Assembly (NCBI GenBank): GCA_027622635.1
Contig: JAQBYK010000023.1
Coordinates: 1 to 11,997, forward strand
Reading direction: 5' to 3'
DNA length: 11,997 bases
Origin: a bacterium
GTDB lineage: Bacteria > Patescibacteriota > Gracilibacteria > UBA1369 > LOWO2-01-FULL-3
A program made the position numbers and the translations under genes. The notes under the pieces are model-generated. The model did not search any database, was not told where the DNA came from, and saw only the letters and a program-made list of their open reading frames with translations. This document shows positions 1 to 5,906 of the stretch, piece after piece. Position 1 is the first letter of the stretch. Every line of letters begins with the position of its first letter.

Positions 1-1029
1 ATAGCCGGCTCCAAAGGAAAGGGGTCTGTAGCTAATTTAGTTGCCAATTATCTATCGGCAATTGGCGATGATACCGGACTTTATACTTCTCCGCATGTCG
101 TTGATATTAGGGAGCGGATTAAGATAAATGGAAAGATGGTTTCTTCCGAAATATTTGTTTCCGCTGTTTCTGAGCTTAAGGATTTTGTTGAAAAAGTTGG
201 TGGTTGTGATTTGACCTACTTTGAAATACTGACAGTTATTGCATTGAAAATCTTTGTTGATAGAGATGTCGAATATGTGGTTTTGGAAGTTGGGCTTGGT
301 GGGAGACTGGATGCCACTAATATTGTAACGCCTGAAATATCAATTTTGACCAGAGTAGAAATGGAGCATGTCGGTGTTTTGGGTAATAACATGGAAGAAA
401 TTTTGAATGAAAAGTTAGGAATAGTGAAAGATGGAGTGCCTTTGGTTTCCGGAAGCCAATCCAAAGAAGTGCGTAAATTGATTGAGAAAAAACTTGTTGA
501 TAAGAGGGATTTGTATTTTGTAGAAGGTGATTTCGATAGGGTTTTAGATGAAAATGGTCGACTTGCTTTTATGGCTCTTCGAGTTTTACTTGGAAATACT
601 GATCAGGTTGTTTTTGATAGAGTCCATGGTGAATTATTCCTGATTGGGCACTTTGATGTGCGGAAAATTGATGATCATGATGTTGTTTTTGATGTTGCAC
701 ATACAGTTTCAAGTACCAAGAGTCTTTTGGCTGAACTTAAGCGGTTATATCCGGATAAAAAGTTTGTATTTTTGCTTTCATATATGAAGGGTAAACAGGT
801 TGCGGATATCTTAAGACTGATTAAGCCTGTGGCTGAGAAAATAGTTTATACCAATTCTCATGATGATAGAGGCGAGGTGTTGAGTAAAATGGCTGAGATT
901 GTAGAGGGTGAGGTTGAAGAGGATTGTTTAATCGCTTACAAATCACTTTTAAATCACTTGAAGAAAGACCAGGTTTTGGTTGTGACCGGATCTAACTACT
1001 TGGTTGGAAAAATACTTAAGCAGCTTTAG
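1..1029 (+). CDS. folC: Dihydrofolate synthase/folylpolyglutamate synthase, 5'-truncated
   Basis: A Mur-ligase-family enzyme that ATP-dependently adds glutamate to dihydropteroate or folates. Frame 1 is open from base 1, so the gene begins upstream and 342 residues are visible. In visible numbering the P-loop is GSKGKGS (3-9), followed by LYTSPHVVDIRERI, then EVGLGGRLDATN (96-107), an EHVGVLG segment, and NEKLGIVK (136-143) with the lysine that is carbamylated in the family. The C-terminal domain ends with VLVVTGSNYLVG. The normal GTNGKGS reads GSKGKGS here, and the usual DGAHN reads DVAHT (231-235). The linker between the two domains is short, so full length would be about 385-395 residues against 420-430 usually. 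The family assignment is firm. Which of the two activities it retains is unclear. The 3' end overlaps the opposing small gene by 14 nt. Confidence 0.88.
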   Translation: MAGSKGKGSVANLVANYLSAIGDDTGLYTSPHVVDIRERIKINGKMVSSEIFVSAVSELKDFVEKVGGCDLTYFEILTVIALKIFVDRDVEYVVLEVGLGGRLDATNIVTPEISILTRVEMEHVGVLGNNMEEILNEKLGIVKDGVPLVSGSQSKEVRKLIEKKLVDKRDLYFVEGDFDRVLDENGRLAFMALRVLLGNTDQVVFDRVHGELFLIGHFDVRKIDDHDVVFDVAHTVSSTKSLLAELKRLYPDKKFVFLLSYMKGKQVADILRLIKPVAEKIVYTNSHDDRGEVLSKMAEIVEGEVEEDCLIAYKSLLNHLKKDQVLVVTGSNYLVGKILKQL

Positions 1030-1147
1030 CTTGTCGCTCTTCACGACGTGCTTTAGCCTTAGCCTTGTTACGGCGATTTCGAAGCTTGCTTTTTGGTCGG
1101 ATGTTTCCGACTAGTCCGTGTTGTTTACTTGCGTGTTTATTTGTCAT
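1016..1147 (-). CDS. Small very basic protein, 43 residues, unknown
   Basis: I do not recognise the family. Translation from ATG at 1147 gives 43 residues starting MTNKHASKQHGLVGNIRP and ending in a Lys/Arg/Ala-rich stretch (RRNKAKAKARREERQAKAA). About two fifths of residues are Lys or Arg, and there are no acidic residues except two Glu near the end. This composition suits an RNA-binding or ribosome-associated protein, which is inference. Support for a real gene is mainly the promoter: TTGACA and TAAACT with exactly 17 bp between them, and the -10 ends 8 bp before the ATG, the same geometry as at other genes here. It lies just downstream of queF on the same strand, and its last 14 nt overlap the end of folC on the other strand. 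It does not match bL34, bS21 or THX as I know them. Confidence 0.7.
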   Translation of the reverse strand: MTNKHASKQHGLVGNIRPKSKLRNRRNKAKAKARREERQAKAA

Positions 1148-1155
1148 ACTGGCCG

Positions 1156-1184
1156 AGTTTAGGGATTTTGTATTTTATTGTCAA
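1156..1184 (-). promoter_or_regulatory. Promoter of the 43-residue basic protein gene
   Basis: On the minus strand a perfect -35 TTGACA (1179-1184) is followed by a 17-bp spacer and -10 TAAACT (1156-1161). Only 8 bp separate the -10 from the ATG at 1147, so transcription would start at or next to the start codon. The promoter lies inside the last codons of queF. Confidence 0.65.
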
Positions 1185-1590
1185 CATTGTAGTATTTATT
1201 GCAGGTTGTTTTTACGTTTCCTCTTACATTCATATCGGTACAGATTTTTGCTTTTTCAGGTTTAACTGCATCCAGAAAGTCTGCAAAAATTATCTCTGTA
1301 ACTGTTTCGTGGAAAACTTTAACGTTTCGAAAAGCGTTAATATAAAGTTTGAAAGATTTAAGTTCCATACAGAGTTTGTTCGGGACGTATTCGATTGTTA
1401 TGGTTCCGAAATCCGGCCAATCTGAAAATGGGCAAATTGCAGTGAATTCAGGGCTGGATATGCTTATCCAGTGTTCTCCCGGCCCTTGATTTTGAAAATC
1501 AAATGTCTCGAGTCTTGCCGATTTCCCTATTTCTTTGCGAATTTTTGAGGCATTAGCTTCTGTTTTGAATGTTTGATGATTGCTAGGCAT
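1159..1590 (-). CDS. queF: NADPH-dependent 7-cyano-7-deazaguanine reductase
   Basis: Reduces the nitrile of preQ0 to preQ1, the base inserted into tRNA on the way to queuosine. It is the short unimodular QueF type, 143 residues. The nucleophilic cysteine is C53 (AICPF), with D60 in PDFG, the QueF signature ELKSFKLY (76-83) and the H94-E95 pair. These fall at a constant offset of two from Cys55, Asp62, His96 and Glu97 of the Bacillus enzyme, so the active site looks complete. The ATG at 1590 overlaps the end of queC by 8 nt and has no Shine-Dalgarno sequence, so it is probably translated by coupling. It is the last gene of queE-queC-queF, and the promoter of the next small gene is embedded in its 3' end. 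Confidence 0.95.
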   Translation of the reverse strand: MPSNHQTFKTEANASKIRKEIGKSARLETFDFQNQGPGEHWISISSPEFTAICPFSDWPDFGTITIEYVPNKLCMELKSFKLYINAFRNVKVFHETVTEIIFADFLDAVKPEKAKICTDMNVRGNVKTTCNKYYNVDNKIQNP

Positions 1591-2224
1591 ATTTGATTGG
1601 GTCAGTGATGCCGGCTTCTTTAAAGCCTTTTAATCTTAGCTTACAGGCAGGACATTTGCCACATGCCGGTTGAACTCCTTTATAACAGGTGTGACTGTAT
1701 TTGAGAAGCTCAAGGCCACCATGTTTCCGTATCAGATCAACAGTTTGGGATTTTGTTAACCACATTAGAGGTGTGTGAATTTTGAATTTGTGATCCATTG
1801 CCAGAGAGAGTGTTTTTTGAAGGGATTTGATGAATTCATCTCTGCAATCCGGATAGCCGCTATAATCTGTCTGACAAACTCCGGTGATTATGTTGGTTAT
1901 TTCCATTTGTTTTGCGTATATGGCTGCGATTGATAGGAAGATTAAGTTTCTTCCCGGCACAAATGTTGAAGGAAGTTTTCCGCCGGTTATTTTGATGTCG
2001 TGAGTGAGTGAGTTTTGGCTAAATTTTTTGAAGAGATTGATTTTATGAACTTTTAAAGGAATTTTCATAAGTTTAGCAATTTTTTTTGCCGACTTAAGCT
2101 CAATACGATGTTTTTGTCCGTAATCAAAAGTTATGCCATGTATCCGACCAAATTTTTTTACTGCCCATGCTAAACACGTGGTTGAGTCTTGTCCTCCCGA
2201 GATTAGTATTAGTGCTTTTTTCAT
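1583..2224 (-). CDS. queC: 7-cyano-7-deazaguanine (preQ0) synthase
   Basis: An ATP-dependent amidoligase and dehydratase that converts 7-carboxy-7-deazaguanine to preQ0 using ammonia. The protein is 213 residues from the chosen ATG at 2224. The PP-loop SGGQDSTT lies at 9-16, FVPGRN at 88-93, and the zinc-binding cysteines C180, C188, C191 and C194 form the typical C-x7-CxxCxxC cluster. The usual C-terminal GFKEAGITDPIKY follows. An in-frame ATG lies 7 codons upstream at 2245, but 2224 is preferred because the protein then begins MKKALILISGG as in the family. That ATG also forms a 4-nt ATGA overlap with the queE stop. The upstream bases are purine-rich (AAAGAAAGAA) but not a true Shine-Dalgarno sequence. 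Confidence 0.96.
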   Translation of the reverse strand: MKKALILISGGQDSTTCLAWAVKKFGRIHGITFDYGQKHRIELKSAKKIAKLMKIPLKVHKINLFKKFSQNSLTHDIKITGGKLPSTFVPGRNLIFLSIAAIYAKQMEITNIITGVCQTDYSGYPDCRDEFIKSLQKTLSLAMDHKFKIHTPLMWLTKSQTVDLIRKHGGLELLKYSHTCYKGVQPACGKCPACKLRLKGFKEAGITDPIKYA

Positions 2225-2853
2225 TTCTTTCTTTTGTTTCCCCATAAATTTATGTGTAAGCGAGGTGTGAACCTAAAATTTTCTTTTTTGCATATTTCTG
2301 CCAGCCACTCAGATTTTTTTGCGAGTTCTCTCTTCTTAACACCTTGTGGCATGAGTTGGACATTCTTTTTGGGTAGTCGATGTTTACGAATGAATTCTTT
2401 TATTTCCTTGAGGTCTGAATTTTTATCTACTACAAATTTATAGTTAGTTTTCTCTTCAGGAAATTCTTCCAGTTTGATGTTTCGATTTTTAGAATTTCCA
2501 AGTTTTGGTGAGCAATTGTAATTATCAATATAATCATTCAGATGCGTTGGAAGAGAACCCGAAGTTTCAATTTCAATGTAGTATTTCTTGAGATGCTTTA
2601 GCAAATCAATTAATGCGTTTTGTTGAATCAATGGCTCACCTCCAGTGATTACCAGGTGTTTGCAAGGGTGTTTTTTGATTTCTTTGATGATTTCGTTTGT
2701 GGTCATGTTTTTGCCGGATTTAAGATCCCATGTGTATTTTGTGTCACACCATGTACATCGTAAATGACATCCCGCCAGGCGCAAAAATATGGCCGGTTTT
2801 CCAATATTGATTCCTTCCCCCTGTATACTGTAAAAAATCTCTGAGATTTGCAT
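2221..2853 (-). CDS. queE: 7-carboxy-7-deazaguanine synthase (radical SAM)
   Basis: A radical SAM enzyme that rearranges 6-carboxy-5,6,7,8-tetrahydropterin to 7-carboxy-7-deazaguanine. The 210-residue protein starts MQISEIFYSIQGEG, the family's N-terminal signature. The [4Fe-4S] motif CxxxCxxC is at C29, C33 and C36 (CHLRCTWCDTKY). GGEP is at 71-74, and the C-terminal RLHINLWG matches the family ending. It heads the queE-queC-queF operon, ending in a UGA that overlaps the queC start by 4 nt. Its promoter lies directly before the ATG. The substrate-making enzyme QueD is not in this window. Confidence 0.96.
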   Translation of the reverse strand: MQISEIFYSIQGEGINIGKPAIFLRLAGCHLRCTWCDTKYTWDLKSGKNMTTNEIIKEIKKHPCKHLVITGGEPLIQQNALIDLLKHLKKYYIEIETSGSLPTHLNDYIDNYNCSPKLGNSKNRNIKLEEFPEEKTNYKFVVDKNSDLKEIKEFIRKHRLPKKNVQLMPQGVKKRELAKKSEWLAEICKKENFRFTPRLHINLWGNKRKK

Positions 2854-2862
2854 GATGGCTTG

Positions 2863-2891
2863 TTTATACCAAGACCCAATGATTTGGTCAA
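2863..2891 (-). promoter_or_regulatory. Promoter of the queE-queC-queF operon
   Basis: On the minus strand -35 TTGACC (2886-2891), a 17-bp spacer and -10 TATAAA (2863-2868). The ATG at 2853 is 9 bp past the -10, leaving a leader of about 0-3 nt and no Shine-Dalgarno site. Confidence 0.7.
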
Positions 2892-2909
2892 TTTGTCATT
2901 GGTGTTAAA

Positions 2910-2938
2910 TTGAGTTTTTCTCTCAAGAGTCATAAGCT
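2910..2938 (+). promoter_or_regulatory. Candidate promoter of the 298-residue lipoprotein
   Basis: TTGAGT (2910-2915), a 17-bp spacer and a weak -10 TAAGCT (2933-2938), with the ATG at 2946 just 7 bp on. The -10 matches consensus at only three positions. The call rests on spacing and on the same arrangement at neighbouring genes. Confidence 0.4.
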
Positions 2939-2945
2939 TGTGTGT

Positions 2946-3842
2946 ATGAGGAGAGTAATTATTGTTTTGGCTTTGTTCTTAACTTCTTGTGCCGGTCCCG
3001 AGATAGAAGTTTCTTTTGATCCGGATGGTGGAATTTTTAATGAGCGTGAAAAATCGCAATTTCATGAGATAAAGATTGACCAAAAGGACTATTATTTTGA
3101 GTATCCATATAATGCAGTGTTAATTTCTGATGGAGTTAAAGGATATTTGGACTATGAAAATTGCAGGATTCACTTTGGATTGAATGATGGTTTATTGCGA
3201 TCCGAAGCTGAATTAGAGAATCATACAAAAAACTCGGATGGGTTTTCTTATGAGGCTTGGTATAAAGATGATTTGCCGGTGATCTATAGTGTAGCTGTTG
3301 ATGAATTTAATTATAGATTTTGGGCGGAAGATTTTGTTGATGGTCTTTATAATTGTATGGATTTGATTGATGCTTTGGCGCAGTCATTTAGTGATGAGTT
3401 GAGATATAAAAACGATAGGTATGACTTTGGACTGATTTTACCTTCGGATTTTGATGTTGAGTATTTGAATGATGGTGTTGTTTTGACAAGGTGGTTTACA
3501 CCTGACCCCGATGCTGTCGCCCATACCGAAGAGGATAGTGCACATGTTGATTATAAAGTTGAGATTGTGTTTTTGCCTTTTGAAAATTTTGAAAAATATC
3601 CGAGTGTGGCTGAATATATATATAAAGAATATCCAGGATATAATATTGAATTTGTCGACTATTCCGGTTTTTCAGGATATTTCGTGGATGAGGGTTCCGG
3701 AAATGAAGCTGTGAGGCATTTCTTTAGTTTAAGTAATGATGGGTCTTTTATTTATGAAGCTTATATGCGAATTCCAAGCTTTCATTATGCTTCGCATAAG
3801 GACTTTTTCGATGAGTTGGTTGGGAAAATGGAAATCTATTAA
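2946..3842 (+). CDS. Predicted lipoprotein, unknown function (298 residues)
   Basis: I do not recognise the family. The start at 2946 gives a clean lipoprotein signal: MRR, a hydrophobic stretch VIIVLALFL, then lipobox LTSC with the acylated cysteine at residue 15. The frame stays open 12 codons further upstream, but starting there would spoil the signal peptide and run through the promoter. The mature part is acidic and rich in Asp, Tyr and Phe. Residues about 158-298 (from YDFGLILPSDFDVEYLNDG to the end) look like one compact alpha/beta domain. It vaguely resembles the PsbP/Mog1-type domain common in bacterial lipoproteins, which is a weak guess. The region before it (about 40-150) may be another domain. 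Its stop shares the 4-bp palindrome TTAA with the stop of the opposing lyase gene. Confidence 0.8.
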   Translation: MRRVIIVLALFLTSCAGPEIEVSFDPDGGIFNEREKSQFHEIKIDQKDYYFEYPYNAVLISDGVKGYLDYENCRIHFGLNDGLLRSEAELENHTKNSDGFSYEAWYKDDLPVIYSVAVDEFNYRFWAEDFVDGLYNCMDLIDALAQSFSDELRYKNDRYDFGLILPSDFDVEYLNDGVVLTRWFTPDPDAVAHTEEDSAHVDYKVEIVFLPFENFEKYPSVAEYIYKEYPGYNIEFVDYSGFSGYFVDEGSGNEAVRHFFSLSNDGSFIYEAYMRIPSFHYASHKDFFDELVGKMEIY

Positions 3843-5197
3843 ACCGTCTTTGAGAGTTGTTTTTCTGTGAAGAGTTTTCTTTTTAGAACTTCTTCTTTGA
3901 TTGTGTGATTGTTTTTTAGGGCTGATTTTACTATTTCCGCTGTTAATGAGTATCCTATTTCCGGTACTAATGCTGTTGCCGTAGCGAGACTGTTTTCAAA
4001 CAAATATTGTGTTCTCTCTTTGTCTATTTTTAGGTCTTTAATGCAACGTTCGCGTAGAGTTTTTAATCCGTTTGTAAGAATAAGAATCGATTGCAGAAGA
4101 TTTGGCATTATTATTGGGCAGAATACATTTAATTCAAACTGGCTTTTTTGTGCGGCAAGTTCTATGACGCGGTCATTTCCTAAAACTTGTAGACAGATCA
4201 TCTCTGTACATTCCGGGATAGAAGGGTTTATTTTCCCCGGCATTATCGATGATCCGGGTTGAACAGCCGGTAATATTATTTCGCTTATTCCCGCCTTTGG
4301 TCCCATGCTTAATAATTTCAAATCTCCACAAAAATTGAGGAGATTTACTGCTAGAGACCTGAGAGATGCTGAAAAATTCATCAATGCATTCATGTTATTG
4401 GATGTTTCTGTGAGATTTTTTGCAGACTTAAATTTTATTCCTGTAAGTTTGCTTAGATTTTTTATCATTAATGATTTATATCGTGGATGAGCGTTTATTC
4501 CTGTGCCTGTTGCAGTTCCGCCTATTCCCAGTATTTGTAGATTTTGACTTTGATTTTCTATGAATTCCCTGGATTTTCTTAAGGCTTCTTTATATGCGTC
4601 AAATGATTGTCCAAAAGTGATTGGAACAGCGTCCTGAAGGTGTGTTCTACCTACCTTTGTTATTTTTTTTCCCTCTTTTGCTTTCCGGCCAAGCTCTTCT
4701 TCGAGTTCTTTGATCTCTCTTAACAAGTCCGGAAGAAGAAGGAGTGAAGCTATCCGTGTTACTGTGGGGATTACGTCATTTGTGGATTGTCCCATATTGA
4801 CGTGATTATTTGGATGGACGAATTTGTATTCACCTTTCTTTCCTTTCAATATTTCGTTGGCCCGATTAGCTATGATTTCATTTGAATTCATGTTGTAGGA
4901 AGTTCCCGCTCCGGCCTGGAAAATGTCCAGTGTGAATTCATTATCAAATTTCCCCGCAATAAATTCTTGGCATGCTCTCTCTATCGCGGTTTTTTGCTTT
5001 GAATTTAACAGTTTTAGAGAACCGTTCGACTGTGCTGCTGCGAGTTTGACTAAACCCAGGGCTTCTTTGAAAACTGTCGGTGCTCTTTGTCCGCTTATTT
5101 GGAAATTATTTTTTGCGCGTTGAGTAAAAGCACCGTAATACGCATTGGCATCCAATTGGACCTGTCCCATCGAATCTTTTTCTGTTCTTTTTTTCAT
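3839..5197 (-). CDS. aspA: Aspartate ammonia-lyase (aspartase), or class II fumarase
   Basis: A cytosolic aspartase/fumarase superfamily enzyme of 452 residues, normal length. Aspartase converts L-aspartate to fumarate plus ammonium. The motifs are AGAGTSYNMN (95-104), HPNNHVNMGQSTND (128-141), KVGRTHLQDAVP (181-192), GGTATGTGIN and the signature loop GSSIMPGKIN (315-324). T99, S138, T139, H186, S316, K322 and N324 all sit exactly two before the Bacillus AspB residues Thr101, Ser140, Thr141, His188, Ser318, Lys324 and Asn326. GTSxNMN and QSTND favour aspartase, since fumarases usually have SGTQSNMN and QSSND. The C-terminal third (GINAHP, LVPEIGY) is more fumarase-like, so a class II fumarase remains possible. 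The start leaves only 23 bp to the divergent membrane-protein gene. Confidence 0.82.
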   Translation of the reverse strand: MKKRTEKDSMGQVQLDANAYYGAFTQRAKNNFQISGQRAPTVFKEALGLVKLAAAQSNGSLKLLNSKQKTAIERACQEFIAGKFDNEFTLDIFQAGAGTSYNMNSNEIIANRANEILKGKKGEYKFVHPNNHVNMGQSTNDVIPTVTRIASLLLLPDLLREIKELEEELGRKAKEGKKITKVGRTHLQDAVPITFGQSFDAYKEALRKSREFIENQSQNLQILGIGGTATGTGINAHPRYKSLMIKNLSKLTGIKFKSAKNLTETSNNMNALMNFSASLRSLAVNLLNFCGDLKLLSMGPKAGISEIILPAVQPGSSIMPGKINPSIPECTEMICLQVLGNDRVIELAAQKSQFELNVFCPIIMPNLLQSILILTNGLKTLRERCIKDLKIDKERTQYLFENSLATATALVPEIGYSLTAEIVKSALKNNHTIKEEVLKRKLFTEKQLSKTV

Positions 5198-5204
5198 TGT
5201 CCCA

Positions 5205-5210
5205 ATGTTA
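5205..5210 (-). promoter_or_regulatory. -10 element of the aspartase-type gene
   Basis: On the minus strand TAACAT lies 7 bp before the ATG at 5197. The -35 region at 17-bp spacing (TAGAAA) is weak. This -10 overlaps the divergent -10 on the other strand by 2 bp. Confidence 0.4.
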
Positions 5211-5214
5211 CAAT
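5209..5214 (+). promoter_or_regulatory. -10 element of the small membrane protein gene
   Basis: TACAAT ends 6 bp before the ATG at 5221, again implying a leaderless mRNA. The -35 about 17-18 bp upstream (TTCTTT) is poor. The flanking CATTGT (5195-5200) and ACAATG (5210-5215) form a perfect 6-bp inverted repeat across the 23-bp divergent spacer. Confidence 0.5.
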
Positions 5215-5220
5215 GAAAAC

Positions 5221-5649
5221 ATGTCAGTTTCTAGGTATTTATTTGCGGGCTTGGTGGTTGGTTTACTTTCCGTGTTTTATAGTTTTGCCGTTTTTTCGAT
5301 GTTCGGTTTCCAGCCTGATTTGATTTTTTTGATGGATTTCATAGAGCTTTCCAATTTGGACTTTTATCTGGTTGTTTTCTTAAAGAATTTTTTGGTTGGT
5401 GTCATATTAACGGTTCTGTTTTCTGTTGCTTATAGAAATATTGAGCATGATATGGGTGGAGTAAAACAACAGTTTCTAGGTATTTTCTTCTTTATTTTGT
5501 ACGCTATTTTTGCACTTATTTCTTTTTCTATTGGCGATATTGTTTTAATGCGAACAACTGAAGGAATGCTTGTTCTGCTTACTTTTGATGGTATTGTTGA
5601 AATGATTATCGCGACTATTCCTATAAGGTTATTTGTGCTTGATCTTTAG
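5221..5649 (+). CDS. Small integral membrane protein, unknown
   Basis: I do not recognise the family. The product is 142 residues with about four hydrophobic helices, at roughly 6-29, 48-71, 84-103 and 114-137, joined by short polar loops (for example YRNIEHDMGGVKQQ at 71-84). There is no cleavable signal peptide and no obvious catalytic motif. An in-frame ATG at 5197 would add eight residues, but 5221 is preferred. The TACAAT box lies just before 5221, the protein then begins MSVSRYLFAG and runs straight into a helix, and 5197 would fall inside the opposing gene's start codon region. It is followed 26 bp later by rpmB, which has its own promoter. Confidence 0.75.
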   Translation: MSVSRYLFAGLVVGLLSVFYSFAVFSMFGFQPDLIFLMDFIELSNLDFYLVVFLKNFLVGVILTVLFSVAYRNIEHDMGGVKQQFLGIFFFILYAIFALISFSIGDIVLMRTTEGMLVLLTFDGIVEMIIATIPIRLFVLDL

Positions 5650-5666
5650 CTAAAAGTTGCTAGAAT
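5639..5666 (+). promoter_or_regulatory. Promoter of rpmB
   Basis: TTGATC (5639-5644), a 16-bp spacer and TAGAAT (5661-5666). The ATG at 5676 is 9 bp beyond. The -35 sits in the last codons of the membrane protein gene. A 10-bp palindrome TTTAGCTAAA lies in the spacer. Confidence 0.55.
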
Positions 5667-5675
5667 CTCTTTGCT

Positions 5676-5870
5676 ATGGCTAAAAAATGCGAAATTACAG
5701 GAAAGAAACCAGCTTCAGGGCAAAACCGAAGTCATGCTTTAAATGCCACAAAACGTAGGTATTTGCCTAATCTTATAGTAAAGAAGGTGATTGATCCTAA
5801 AACAGGTAGAATGCGAAGGATGAAGATTTCCACTTCTGCCCTTAGGACTATGAATAAAAGCATTCGTTAA
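5676..5870 (+). CDS. rpmB: Large-subunit ribosomal protein bL28
   Basis: A structural protein of the 50S subunit. The 64-residue product has the family's N-terminal pattern: MAKKCEITGKKPASGQ, then SHALNATKRRYLPNL. A basic tail (KTGRMRRMKISTSALR) follows. Length and charge are normal for bL28, and no zinc CxxC pairs are present. The gene stands alone between two membrane-protein genes rather than next to rpmG. It has its own promoter with the -10 set 9 bp before the ATG and no Shine-Dalgarno sequence, notable for a gene expected to be highly translated. Confidence 0.96.
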   Translation: MAKKCEITGKKPASGQNRSHALNATKRRYLPNLIVKKVIDPKTGRMRRMKISTSALRTMNKSIR

Positions 5871-5871
5871 G

Positions 5872-5900
5872 TTGAGGAAAACGCTTAAATATGCTATAAT
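5872..5900 (+). promoter_or_regulatory. Promoter of the MgtC/DUF4010 gene
   Basis: TTGAGG (5872-5877), a 17-bp spacer and a perfect TATAAT (5895-5900). The ATG at 5907 follows after only 6 bp, so the expected transcription start coincides with the start codon. This is the clearest leaderless case in the window. Confidence 0.75.
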
Positions 5901-5906
5901 TCAGAG

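Noticed and set aside
1065..1425. Plus-strand frames of 66 and 110 codons opposite queF
   Set aside because: They are antisense to queF, which has a complete active site, and their translations are Cys/Phe/Tyr-rich without family motifs.
2225..2245. Upstream ATG for queC (MGKQKKE extension)
   Set aside because: The family N-terminus begins at MKKALILISGG, and the 4-nt ATGA overlap at 2224 is the common coupling arrangement.
2910..2945. Longer 310-residue form of the lipoprotein
   Set aside because: The added residues would precede the signal peptide and cover the candidate promoter.
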